64,000 bases of DNA, taken from NCBI GenBank assembly GCA_964036045.1, contig OZ038389.1:35606912-35670911 (forward strand). The letters are read 5' to 3'. This document shows positions 21,373-31,244 of the stretch, one piece after another; the stretch's first letter is position 1, and each line of letters begins with the position of its first letter. Source of the DNA: Eutreptiella sp. 'Long Island Sound 2002' (Eukaryota > Euglenozoa > Euglenophyceae > Eutreptiales > Eutreptiaceae). Both the position numbers and the translations under genes were made by a program. The notes below the pieces were generated by a model. That model did not search any database. It was not told where the DNA came from and saw only the letters and a program-made list of their open reading frames with translations.

Positions 21373-21696
21373 GCCAAGCTTGTCTCGGGGCTGGCAGAGG
21401 GCCTGGGCCTATCCACCCTCACACCCACAGCCATCTCTGTACCCCCCACCCACGCAGCCGACCATTGTTGTCTGCATCGCCATCAGTGTCTCCAACACTC
21501 TCCCCATCGCCATCGCCGCACAACACAACATAGCGCAGCTCAACTCACAAAACTACACGACACAACGCGACACACCACAGCACGGCATGGCACCCATCTG
21601 TATACCCCAGCAGTGTACCCCTGAGGTCCACAATGATGCTGGAGGCCATAGCGGCTGTGGCAACGGCTCCGGCAACAGCGCTGCTGCTCAACGCGT

Positions 21697-24600
21697 CTAT
21701 AGCTTCAACTGTTTTTTGGTGGAACCCGGATCCTGCCGCTCCCCGAATGCAGAAGGCACTTGCTCAGGCGACAGGTTCAGTGGCTGCCGAGCAATCTGTA
21801 ACAGCTTCCGCACAGATGTCCCCCCCCGCGGAGATCCGACGACACGAACCTTATGGGGGGGGCTGGTCATTTCGGACACAGCTACAAGGCGGCAAAGGAG
21901 CGGCTCCAGGTATCGTACAAACATGATGGCCCACACTGTTGTTTTGTACCGTTCGTGGTTGCATTTCTTCCGCTGGTTGTACAGCCATGCCCGTGCCTCC
22001 ACGACCTCAGTGGCTGTATCAGGGTCTGACTGGCTGGTACGAGGGTCCTTCGGCCACATCACAAGGCGGTCTTGGATGCAGCCCGCCTCCACCACCCCCC
22101 TTGTGGTGCAGATGTAGTTCAAAATGACACCCACATGTGTTCTGAGTGCTTTGCAATGGGTATCCGCCTGGCCGGAATCATGAAATTGAGGCGAAACCAG
22201 TTTGACAAACTGCTCCCAGCGGGCTTCATCCCTCCACCACTCCTGCAATTCTCTGATTGCCAGGGAGTTCAGATCGGATCCAATAGTGTGCGCCAGCTGG
22301 TGAGGGCGCCCAAAGTCAGCAGCACAATATGCAAGGCGGTATGCATATTGCAGGGCGTCGAAGACGCTTGCTGTGGGGTGGATGAAAGACTGCTCTGCCG
22401 CAACAATGGCTGAGTCTGACATGGGACTGCATAAGACAAAATATGTGTATTGCGCTTGCGTTGGCACCAGTCCCTTGCCTGTGCGGGGCTCTTTGTACCG
22501 AGAATATGGCCCGTCGGGAACACAACGCGGGGGCCTCAGGTACAAGCCACTGGCAGTCGAGGACATGAGCTGGACACGCTCTTGCGCACGGGCACAGGCA
22601 GTGGGATCAGTGGCGTGCACAAGCTGATCTGCTGGGGCATACATGGAGTCTGCAAGCGGGGCACAATCAAACAGTACCCACATGGAGTCCCGCTGTAGGG
22701 GGTAGGCTTCTGACTGCCTTTCCAGCTCAGGCAACTGATCGCCTCCAAGCGCCACATCAAGATGAATCCACGAACCACTGCAGGCATCCCACCTGTTTGG
22801 GGCCTCCCCTTGGAGCTGTGGATCACCTACCACCCAATGTGTGAACTGAAGAGAGGGCATTGTCCCATTCGTGTGCTCTGGGATGGCGCTCTGGCGAACA
22901 ACTTGGGCTGCATCACTGAAGGGTGCATGGAATGGCCCACGGGGCTGCACGTCATTGCCCAAGAGGTGGAGTGACCGGTGCCGCATAGAAAATGACCACA
23001 CACCCACAACAAGTGCCCGGTCACATGTGTGTGGCTCTTCAACAACAATGCAGCCATCCCAACAATTATTGTGTGCCCGGCCACCTTCTTTTGCAACCAC
23101 ATCTCGGAGATGGTCCCAGCCTTCTGGTGGTTGCTCCTGAATGACTGCAATGCATACAGCAAAATCGAACCCCGATAGGGAGAGATCACTGGGCAGGGCA
23201 AGGAATGCTCTCAGCGCAGCCGTTGTGGCAGGGAGCACCCCAAGTACCATGTAAAATGGCACCACCTCCATTAAATGCTCCAAGAGGTCTTCTCCATTTG
23301 CAGCTTGGGGGCTGCCTTGGGGGTTGAACGGTCTGTCGTGGGGCACTGAGACAGGTGTGACTGGTGTTGCTGGGGCTGCTGCCATGACAGAAGAGGAGGC
23401 GCCTGTGACGGGGGCTGATGGTTCTTCAAGTTCTTCAAGTTCCTCAAGTTCTTCTTTGACTTCAGCTGAGGCAAAATGTGCTGTATCTGAGGGTAAACTG
23501 AACAGGGGGTTGCGGGGGGGCAACATAGGTGGAGCCTCAACCTCAATGGGGGGCGACCAGGGATTTCGATCTGGGATGAGGGTGACGCGCAGCCCACGGC
23601 TCAAGTGCACCCCACCAAACAGATCTGTGCTGCGGTTGCATCCACAGCACAAACATTTCCCTGAAGCGGCATGCTTGCAGATACTGAGTGCTGCTGGGGG
23701 ATGGAACGTGACTGTCCGCTTGCCATGGGAAATGGCATTGAAAGCCTTCTGCATCGTCTTCGGCAGCCCATCCACCCCACGCATCCGCGGCAGCCAGCGG
23801 TCCAGCATCTCCCGTTCTTCAAGGTCATCCTTCTTCTTGTCCATCCATGCAATGGGTATTGTGAGCGAAATGCTGGCTGAGGCTGGGTCTGCCTGAGGTA
23901 CATCAGCATTAAGGAGCTGAGCCATATGAAAAACCCAAAGCATCTCCAGCAGGCAGATGCCCTGCACAAGCTCCAGCTCACCAGCAAGCACAGAGGCATG
24001 TGTACCTTCACGCAGGGTTGCCACAATATCTGGCAAGGCCACCTGCATCTTTATCCAGAGCTCAGGAAGGTCAACATTCACCTTCAGCCGGCGGAATGCA
24101 GGGGACATGGGAGCCTCCACACCACCCATGAACGCACTCCGATAGGGCTCAAATCCTGCTGGCAGGTTTCTGTGGTTGCGGAGCACAGACACTACCCCAG
24201 CTACCTCTGTTAGCAAACGGCCCAATCCTTGAACAGGCGAAAAGATCGAATCCACGTAGATTGACCTCGCGAAGAAATACTGCGGGTGCCCAACTTGGGC
24301 AAGGACCAGCCCCAGGATGATGTTGTCTTCCGCATCAACACACAGGATGGCATGGGATTGCCCTTGGGGATTGGTCGCGTACCCTGCACCAGGGACAAAG
24401 ACCGCCACAGCCCGCAGTACGTTCCTCAGCACCACGCGGCGGGATGCATCATCAGCAGGCACCCAATAGAACTGGACAGCCCGCTCCATTGCCTGCCCCT
24501 GTGTGCGAACGGGGACTGTCAACTCAGCAAGGAGATGACCCTTGGGCGGAGCCCAATACATACAGTGTTGAGGCTGGTCCTGGTCATCAGGACCCAGGTT

Positions 24601-27600
24601 CGGCACCACATCAAGGCAAGAAGGGCAGAAGTGAAAGCCCTCTTCACGCGTCAAGATGGGATGGCGGCGGTGACTGCGGACAGCACGAAGTTGTCGACGC
24701 CAATCATCATCCACATCCTGCGATCGCAGGACAAAGTTGCCAAACCCAAAGCTGAAGGGCTCACTACCGCCCGAAGGTGCTGGCCCAGGGTTCTGCTCAA
24801 CATCCCCACAGTCTGCCAGGTTCGGCACCCAGGAAGCATGGCAGAACTTTGGGAGCACGCTGGACAGCTGGGGGTATAGCCAATGAAGCTTACTCACTCC
24901 GCTGGCCGATGCTGCACTGGGGCTGCATGAATGGATCTGTGGCAACACTCCGCCTGCAAACGCCCAGCCCTCAGCAATCTCCTTGGGCCCACCAATGCCG
25001 TTGGCAGCGTCCGCCTTGTACGCATACCGCAGCATGCCCTGCATCATCGGCACGGCCCTCTGCTGGACAATGCCCATCACAGTGGTCCAGGCCTCATCGC
25101 TCAGCCCAGAACTCAGCTGCCCTCGCAACACCTCGAAGTGCTGCCTCAGTATTTGGTTCGCAGTCGCTTCTTCGCTGATACCATCTGCACCACTGCACGT
25201 CCGGAAGTTCTGACACCGCTTTTCGGCCGACGAGGAGGGCTGCACACCGGATCCACTGCCATCGCTGCCCTCCAGGGATCCCACATAGAACGCCGATGCC
25301 TCATCCAAGGCATCGACCCCCATGTCGTTGTTGGCGAGCCTTTCGGTCCTGCAGTCAGCGATGGCATCCTTCAGCTCCAGCACCACATACATCCAGCTGC
25401 TCCCATACACAGACCCCTTGTTGGCACTCCCCTCCTGCATCACGTCAGGCTTGCCAACAAACGGCCCCGTCCCCAGCAGTGCTGCACGGACAAAATCATC
25501 TGCATACGTGACGGAGTCGTAGTAGCGCACAAATGCTTGATACAACGGTGCCGCGGCCTTGATTGCACGGGTTGCGGTCGAGAACCCCTGCAACGTGCGC
25601 AGTCCAGTGCTCTTGCGCGAGTGCTGGCCCCTCTCGTACAGGGCCAGTGCCTTCCCCCATTTAAGAGCTTTCAATACCCTCGCAAACCCCTGCTGGTCCA
25701 GGTCGATCCGTGCATGCTGCACCACATCTGACGTCAGCAAGAAGGACGCCACCGTGTACCCACAGGGGGCCATTCCTCCGTAGTATTCCCCATTTTCCCG
25801 CAGCATTCCTCCAACATCTGCGCAGCTAATCCCCATGCATCCATACACCGACTCCACAGCCTGTTTCACAGCACGGTACCCGACGGCAACGGGGGTTGCC
25901 ACACTGATGTCCATGTTCCGCCGCACCAATGCTGCCGCATTGGCATCACAGCCATGGATCGGAGGCAACACTCCGCGTGCAAACGCCCAGCCCTCAGCAA
26001 TCTCCTTGGGAACGCTGATTCCATGAACAGGGTCCGCTTTGTACGCATACCGCAGCATGCCCTGCATCATCGGCACAGCCATCGTCTGGCTGATCTGCGT
26101 ATACACGGAGGCTGCCTCGTCACAACGGCCTGCTGCCAACAACCCCTGGCCCTCCTGGAAAAGCTGTAGGAGCTGCCAGTTCATCTGCGATGTGTCAGAC
26201 ACTCCACTGGCTCCCGTGCAGGTCCCGAAGTCCACACACCGCTTCTCCACCAACGCAAACGGCTGTACTCCTGCCCTGCATCCTGCAACGCCCTCCAGTG
26301 ATCCGGCGTACAACACCCACGCCTCGTCCCTCGCATGCACCCCACAGTCGTTGGCCTGCAGACCGCCTGCCCGCCAGTCGTCCAGCGCGTCTTCCATCTC
26401 CAGAATCACGTACATCCACGTGTTGCCGTACTGCGATCCCTTGCTCGCACACTCCGCACGCATCACGTCGGCTGCCTGGGCAACCTCCACGCTCCCACCG
26501 AGGGCCCCCCGCACAAACTCATCAGCGTACGTTGCGGACTTGCAGTGGCTCACAAACTGTTGATACAGCAGCGCATCCGCCTTGCCAGCGCTGATCCATG
26601 TGGAGCACACTGCAAGCGTCCGCAGGCCCTGGCTGTTCTGAGAATGAGCCCCAAGTCTGCAGATGTCCAAAGCCTGGCTCCACTGCGGCGGGGACGCATC
26701 CACAAACTTCTCCACCGCGCCCTGATCAAGGTGGATATGAGCCTGTTCCGTGACGTTCATTGCAGCTGTGTGACCTACCAGTGGACCGTGGCAGGGCTCC
26801 ATGCATGGATAGTACGCATTCACATGATGCTCATCCAGAAGGCCCCCCACAGCCACACAGCTGATCCCCGGGTATCCGTAAACCGACTCCGCGGCCCGTT
26901 CCACAGCCCAGTATCTGTCCGCAACCGCAACTGCTGCACTCATGTCCGTGTGCCGCCGCACCAATGCTGCTGCACTGGGGCTGCATGAATGGATCTGTGG
27001 CAACACTCCGCCTGCAAACGCCCGGCCCTCAGCAATCTCCTTGGGCCCACCAATGCCGTTGGCAGCGTCCGCCTTGTACGCATACCGCAGCATGCCCTGC
27101 ATCATCGGCAAGGCCCTCTGCTGGACAATGCCCATCACAGTGGTCCAGGCCTCATCGCTCAGCCCAGAACTCAGCTGCCCTCGCAACACCTCGAAGTGCT
27201 GCCTCAGTATTTGGTTCGCAGTCGCTTCTCCGCTGATACCATCTGCACCACTGCACGTCCGGAAGTTCTGACACCGCTTTTCGGCCGACGAGGAGGACTG
27301 CACACCGGATCCACTGCCATCGCTGCCCTCCAGGGATCCCACATAGAACGCCGATGCCTCATCCAAGGCATCGACCCCCATGTCGTTGTTGGCGAGCCTT
27401 TCGGTCCTGCAGTCAGCGATGGCATCCTTCAGCTCCAGCACCACATACATCCAGCTGCTCCCATACACAGACCCCTTGTTGGCACTCTCCTCCAGCATAA
27501 CATCAGCGGACAAAATCATCTGCATACGTGACGGAGTCGTAGTAGCGCACAAATGGTTGATACAACGGTGCCGCGGCCTTGATTGCACGGGTTGCGGTCG

Positions 27601-27648
27601 AGAACCCCTGCAACGTGCGCAGTCCGGTGCTCTCACGCACTCACTCAC
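21697..27648 (-). CDS. FEA1-like repeat protein joined by a 2A peptide to a large protein of unknown family
   Basis: An intronless 1983-codon frame. Residues about 48-287, 288-625 and 627-919 are three FEA-like repeats. Each has A(S/E)KGS.YG, a DEA..FYVGSLEG core, KRC.(N/D)F.TC, MLRYAYKAD, PKEIAEGWAF..GVLP.IH.C and, where complete, V.SVYG..GISCA.VGG. This pattern matches what I know of algal low-iron-inducible periplasmic proteins (FEA1/H43-like), thought to help iron uptake outside the plasma membrane. Residues 946-956 are DCGDVEQNPGP, a full 2A consensus, predicting release after the last Gly. The remaining 1028 residues match no family I know; they have CPSC, a C.CC.C cluster (KCLCCGCN), an acidic ELEELEELEE tract and a Trp-rich region. 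The first 47 codons are not native: a 38-bp deletion near 27507 shifts the frame and a microsatellite removes the 5' end, so no signal peptide is visible. It ends in TAG, with TGA three codons later. Confidence 0.7.
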   Translation of the reverse strand: MSECVRAPDCARCRGSRPQPVQSRPRHRCINHLCATTTPSRMQMILSADVMLEESANKGSVYGSSWMYVVLELKDAIADCRTERLANNDMGVDALDEASAFYVGSLEGSDGSGSGVQSSSSAEKRCQNFRTCSGADGISGEATANQILRQHFEVLRGQLSSGLSDEAWTTVMGIVQQRALPMMQGMLRYAYKADAANGIGGPKEIAEGRAFAGGVLPQIHSCSPSAAALVRRHTDMSAAVAVADRYWAVERAAESVYGYPGISCVAVGGLLDEHHVNAYYPCMEPCHGPLVGHTAAMNVTEQAHIHLDQGAVEKFVDASPPQWSQALDICRLGAHSQNSQGLRTLAVCSTWISAGKADALLYQQFVSHCKSATYADEFVRGALGGSVEVAQAADVMRAECASKGSQYGNTWMYVILEMEDALDDWRAGGLQANDCGVHARDEAWVLYAGSLEGVAGCRAGVQPFALVEKRCVDFGTCTGASGVSDTSQMNWQLLQLFQEGQGLLAAGRCDEAASVYTQISQTMAVPMMQGMLRYAYKADPVHGISVPKEIAEGWAFARGVLPPIHGCDANAAALVRRNMDISVATPVAVGYRAVKQAVESVYGCMGISCADVGGMLRENGEYYGGMAPCGYTVASFLLTSDVVQHARIDLDQQGFARVLKALKWGKALALYERGQHSRKSTGLRTLQGFSTATRAIKAAAPLYQAFVRYYDSVTYADDFVRAALLGTGPFVGKPDVMQEGSANKGSVYGSSWMYVVLELKDAIADCRTERLANNDMGVDALDEASAFYVGSLEGSDGSGSGVQPSSSAEKRCQNFRTCSGADGISEEATANQILRQHFEVLRGQLSSGLSDEAWTTVMGIVQQRAVPMMQGMLRYAYKADAANGIGGPKEIAEGWAFAGGVLPQIHSCSPSAASASGVSKLHWLYPQLSSVLPKFCHASWVPNLADCGDVEQNPGPAPSGGSEPFSFGFGNFVLRSQDVDDDWRRQLRAVRSHRRHPILTREEGFHFCPSCLDVVPNLGPDDQDQPQHCMYWAPPKGHLLAELTVPVRTQGQAMERAVQFYWVPADDASRRVVLRNVLRAVAVFVPGAGYATNPQGQSHAILCVDAEDNIILGLVLAQVGHPQYFFARSIYVDSIFSPVQGLGRLLTEVAGVVSVLRNHRNLPAGFEPYRSAFMGGVEAPMSPAFRRLKVNVDLPELWIKMQVALPDIVATLREGTHASVLAGELELVQGICLLEMLWVFHMAQLLNADVPQADPASASISLTIPIAWMDKKKDDLEEREMLDRWLPRMRGVDGLPKTMQKAFNAISHGKRTVTFHPPAALSICKHAASGKCLCCGCNRSTDLFGGVHLSRGLRVTLIPDRNPWSPPIEVEAPPMLPPRNPLFSLPSDTAHFASAEVKEELEELEELEEPSAPVTGASSSVMAAAPATPVTPVSVPHDRPFNPQGSPQAANGEDLLEHLMEVVPFYMVLGVLPATTAALRAFLALPSDLSLSGFDFAVCIAVIQEQPPEGWDHLRDVVAKEGGRAHNNCWDGCIVVEEPHTCDRALVVGVWSFSMRHRSLHLLGNDVQPRGPFHAPFSDAAQVVRQSAIPEHTNGTMPSLQFTHWVVGDPQLQGEAPNRWDACSGSWIHLDVALGGDQLPELERQSEAYPLQRDSMWVLFDCAPLADSMYAPADQLVHATDPTACARAQERVQLMSSTASGLYLRPPRCVPDGPYSRYKEPRTGKGLVPTQAQYTYFVLCSPMSDSAIVAAEQSFIHPTASVFDALQYAYRLAYCAADFGRPHQLAHTIGSDLNSLAIRELQEWWRDEARWEQFVKLVSPQFHDSGQADTHCKALRTHVGVILNYICTTRGVVEAGCIQDRLVMWPKDPRTSQSDPDTATEVVEARAWLYNQRKKCNHERYKTTVWAIMFVRYLEPLLCRLVAVSEMTSPPHKVRVVGSPRGGTSVRKLLQIARQPLNLSPEQVPSAFGERQDPGSTKKQLKL
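24781..24813 (-). other. 2A-type ribosome-skipping peptide, copy 2
   Basis: Encodes DCGDVEQNPGP at residues 946-956 of the fusion. The preceding residues (HASWVPNLA) fit the loosely conserved helical lead-in of 2A peptides. In the family, translation stalls at NPG, releases the upstream chain and resumes at the final Pro. The products here would be about 955 and 1028 residues. About 50-60 residues further on, CLDVVPNLGPDD looks like a degenerate relative but lacks the required E-x-N-P-G-P spacing. Confidence 0.82.
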
Positions 27649-27925
27649 TCACTCAATCACTCACTCAATCACTCACTCACTCACTGACTAACGCATGCAC
27701 GCACGCACACCCGCACCCATCCACCCACCCACACACGCACTCATGTATCCACACACACACGCACCCACTCACCCACTCACTCACTCACTTACTCACTCTC
27801 ACTCACTCACTCACTCACGCACCCACTCACTCTCTCAATCACTCACTCACTCTCTCAATCACTCACTCACTTACTCGCTGCCTCGCTCCCTCCCTCCCTC
27901 CCTTCCTCCCTCCCTCCCTCCCATT
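27628..27925 (+). repeat. CACT/CACA and CCCT microsatellite, unit 2
   Basis: (CACT)n, (CACTCAAT)n, CACGCACGCACACC runs and (CCCT)n. It joins the FEA-like gene at 27627, about 200 bp further into the gene than in unit 1. It starts with additional (TCAC/CAAT) repeats that unit 1 lacks. Confidence 0.9.
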
Positions 27926-29412
27926 TGCAAGAACAGAGGCCGGAGCTACAGGAGCTCCACCGCCGCCTGCAACCGCTCGAGGCACGTGTAGACGCGCCCT
28001 CGAATCCTGCTGACCCCTTTGGGAATAGCACAGCAAAATTGCCTTGGCTTCGTGGCGCTATCCCCTTTGATCATGTCTGCAGTGATTTCAAAATCCAGGA
28101 GAGGTTTCGACTTACTTGAACTGGACCTCCACCACCCATAACAAATATCAAAACCCAAGTACTCCAAATTTTCCACACAACACCGCAGTTGCCCGACCAC
28201 ATTCTTGAATTGTGCTTTTTACACACCACTAAGAGCTCTTGGATGAACAACAGTGAGCAGCTTGCGTGTTTGTCGGCGGTAAAATGTGATGAATGTGCAC
28301 CTCTACGACAGCACCTTAGAAAACGGACTCTTTCACCAAATGTCTCTCACACACTCGGGATGGAGTTTTACACATCATCTCTTGGACTAAGGCATAGGAA
28401 ATCCAAGCATTGCCACCTGCCCATGGAAATGTGCTTTGCGGTATTGCAAAAGCTGGCATCTTGTTGCCCTTTTTGGTCAGGTCTACATACCGGAAGCCGG
28501 ACCTTTTGTTTATCTTGGATTCCAAGACAACATTCTTCAGTGTGATTTCCAAGGAGGAGTCCTTGCACTGCACACTACTTTTTTCCCTATATAATCGTGG
28601 AGGACATATCACTTCATAGGTTGGGCAAGGAGGCGCACTCATTTATCAACAACAAATGACAAACTGTAACACAATCACAGACCAATGCAATCATCATACG
28701 GGCTGTAATCCTGAATGAGACCATGTAGTAGACAGCCCAAACACACACACACACAGGTAATATTTCATTCAGACCCAACTTCAGTTCTTAGCAAACGTCA
28801 TTTCGGACCATTCACTATTCATGACAATGCACACAGAGCACAACTCAATGCATTTCCACAATTACCAACTCAAGCATAGCCCTGAAAATGAATGGACCGT
28901 CCTCTGCCATGCTAGCAACACTCGCGAGGCATCATACGCGCACATAGAATACAGCAATCACCATGGGAAACGCAGAAGTGAAGAACAAGGTTTCTACACC
29001 ACTGTAGATACGAGAGTTGAAGCGGTCATTAGCCACCATGAAAATCGCAAAAGTGCTTGGAAACTCTCTAGAGGGACTGGGTGGATCCGCGGGATTCAAA
29101 GCAAAAGGCACCAAAACAACGCATGTCCGGTAGTGCACTAAGACCTAAACCAAAAGAATGTACTCAAAATTCCGTTCTCGACATTCGGTGACACCACACC
29201 ACACATCCGGGCACACTTGTGGCAAGCTACAAAACTGTCCGACCCAACATATGCCTTAGGCCATGTCATATGGGCAACCAACTAACAGGCCTTCAAAACC
29301 GCCAACAGTCCTACCCATTGCAATCTCTGAATCTAGGCACGACACTTCCATCGACACATACTCCGCACCGACATAGAAACACCAGCAGAAAATCTCTTGT
29401 TACGCCTTCCGG
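27926..29412. other. Unit 2 right-hand non-coding region
   Basis: Duplicate of 14418-15904 with scattered substitutions. Contains the 185-bp repeat at 28403-28587. No gene recognised. Confidence 0.5.
28403..28587. repeat. 185-bp direct repeat, right member, unit 2
   Basis: Counterpart of 14895-15079; pairs with 17607-17791. Confidence 0.7.
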
Positions 29413-30224
29413 CTTTGTACTGCCGAAAAGCCCCTCATATATGGCGATGGGGACACTTTGCACTGGCAAAAAGCCCCTCATATATGGTGCTTGGGACACT
29501 TTGTACTGCCAAAAAGCCCTTCATATATGGCGATGAGGACACTTTGCACTACCGAAGAGCCCCTCATATCTGGTGCCGGGGACACTTTGCAGTGGCAAAA
29601 AGCCCCTCATATATGGCGATGGGGACACTTTGCACTGCCAAAAAGCCCTCATATATGGCAATGGGGACACTTTGCACTTCCAAAAAGCCCTTCATATACG
29701 CGATGGGGCCACCTTGCACTAGCAAAAAGCCCCTCATATATGGCGATGGGGACACTTTGCACTGCCCAAAAGCCCCTCATATATGGCAATGGGGACACGT
29801 TGCACTGCCAAAAAGCCCCTCATATACGGCGATGGGGACACTTTGCACTTCCAAAAAGCCCGGCATATATGGCGATGGGGACATTTTGCACTGCCAAAAA
29901 GCCCCTCATATACGGCGATGGGGACACTTTGCACCGCCAAAAAGCCCCTCATATATGGCGATGGGCACACTTTGCACTGCCAAAAAGCCCCTCATATATG
30001 GCGATGAGGACAATTTGCACCGCCAAAAAGCCCCTTATAAAGGGCGATGGGGACAATTTGCACTGCCAAAAAGCCCCTCATATATGGCGATGGGGACACC
30101 TTGCACTGGCAAAAAGCCCCTCATATATGGCGATGGGGACACTTTGCACTGCCAAAAAGCCCCTCATATACGGCGATGGGGACACTTTGCACTGGCAAAA
30201 GCCCCCCTCATATATGGCGATGGG
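29413..30224 (+). repeat. 43-bp minisatellite at the right end of unit 2
   Basis: About 19 direct copies with a 43-bp period. Core: GCCCCTCATATATGGCGATG, then GGGACACTTTGCACTGCC and AAAAA. Copies differ at single bases (ATATATGG versus ATATACGG, CTGCC versus CTGGC or CCGCC) and a few are one base short. Frames stay open by chance. No spacer diversity, so it is not a CRISPR-type array. Confidence 0.95.
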
Positions 30225-30655
30225 CTTGTTATTTAAGGGGCCACAGGCAAGGCGGTGCACACAGAAGGCGGTGCACACACAAGGCGGAACACACAAAAGG
30301 CGGTCTGTGGCCACCGCAGGAGTCTTGTTATTTAAGGGGCCACAGGCAAGGCGGTACACACAGAAGGCGGTGCACACACAAGGCGGAACACACAAAAGGC
30401 GGTCTGTGGCCACCGCAGGAGTCTTGTTATTTAAGGGGGGGTGCGGGGGCTGGCCCCCGCGTCGAGCGAAGCGAGCCATCTGTCGAGCGAAGCGAGCAGA
30501 AGGTAGGGGGGGGGGGTAGGGGGGGGAGGTAGGGGGGGGAGGTAAGGGGGGGTCAAGGGGGGGTGTAGAGGGGGGGGTAGGGGGGGGTAGGGGGGGGTAG
30601 GGGGGGATTTGATTTGATTTGATTTGATTTGAGGGCCGATCTTGAGCCTCACAGG

Positions 30656-30865
30656 NNNNNNNNNNNNNNNNNNNNNNNNNNNNNNNNNNNNNNNNNNNNN
30701 NNNNNNNNNNNNNNNNNNNNNNNNNNNNNNNNNNNNNNNNNNNNNNNNNNNNNNNNNNNNNNNNNNNNNNNNNNNNNNNNNNNNNNNNNNNNNNNNNNNN
30801 NNNNNNNNNNNNNNNNNNNNNNNNNNNNNNNNNNNNNNNNNNNNNNNNNNNNNNNGGCAGGCCTG
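30656..30865. other. Assembly gap (N run)
   Basis: 210 unknown bases in the left palindrome arm. The right arm, between 31596 and 31693, predicts about 98 bp of real sequence here, including a GCATGCATG and GGCCGGCC-containing stretch. The gap size is probably nominal. Confidence 0.95.
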
Positions 30866-31190
30866 TCGCCGTGCCACGGGCTGGGTGAGGAGGGGGGAGG
30901 GGGAGGGAGACACGCGCATCCCGCTGGGGGGGGGGGGGGCGCAGACAGGGGGGAGGGAGGGGAGGCGGGGGGGCGGAGGACTCGGCGGGGCCCCATGCAC
31001 GTCAGCTAAGGGCGGGGGGTATGGCTACCCCCCTAGGGCGGTCAGCTCAGGGTGGGGGGACGTGCGCCACCCATGTGCACGCCAGTACTGAGTGCATGGT
31101 TTGGGGGGGGTAGGGGGGGGTGTAGGGGGGGGGGTAGGGGGGGTGTAGGGGGGGGATAGGGGGGGGGGGTTAGGGGGGCGGTAGGTAGGG

Positions 31191-31244
31191 GGGGGCGACT
31201 TCGTGCAGACTATAGTATACTATAGTATGCACGAAGTCGCCCCC
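31191..31244. repeat. Centre of the palindrome
   Basis: ACTATAGTATACTATAGT (31209-31226) is a perfect 18-bp palindrome. It is flanked by GGGGGGCGACTTCGTGCA on the left and its reverse complement on the right, with one mismatch pair next to the core. The same GGGGGGCGACTTCGTGC edge recurs at 33411-33427, beside another C-rich array. This suggests it is the end sequence of a repeated element. Confidence 0.88.

Larger units (their letters stand above)
16273..29412 (+). repeat. Tandem unit, copy 2 (about 13.1 kb, the fuller copy)
   Basis: Direct repeat of 4040-15904 in the same orientation. It keeps the 1479 bp missing from copy 1 (22640-24118), so its long ORF is open. It lacks 38 bp that copy 1 has at 13795-13832 and about 200 bp more of the gene's 5' end next to the microsatellite. 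It ends at CCTTCCGG (29412) and runs into a 43-bp minisatellite, whereas copy 1 runs into a 22-bp minisatellite. A collapsed or misjoined pair of haplotypes could also give such a layout. Confidence 0.93.

Noticed and set aside
29413-30224. Regularly spaced repeats resembling a CRISPR array
   Set aside because: The whole 43-bp period is repeated without unique spacers, and the context is eukaryotic; it is a minisatellite.
29397-30532. Long open frames of 161-353 codons over the 43-bp minisatellite
   Set aside because: They arise because the repeat unit lacks stops; the peptides are pure repeat translations.
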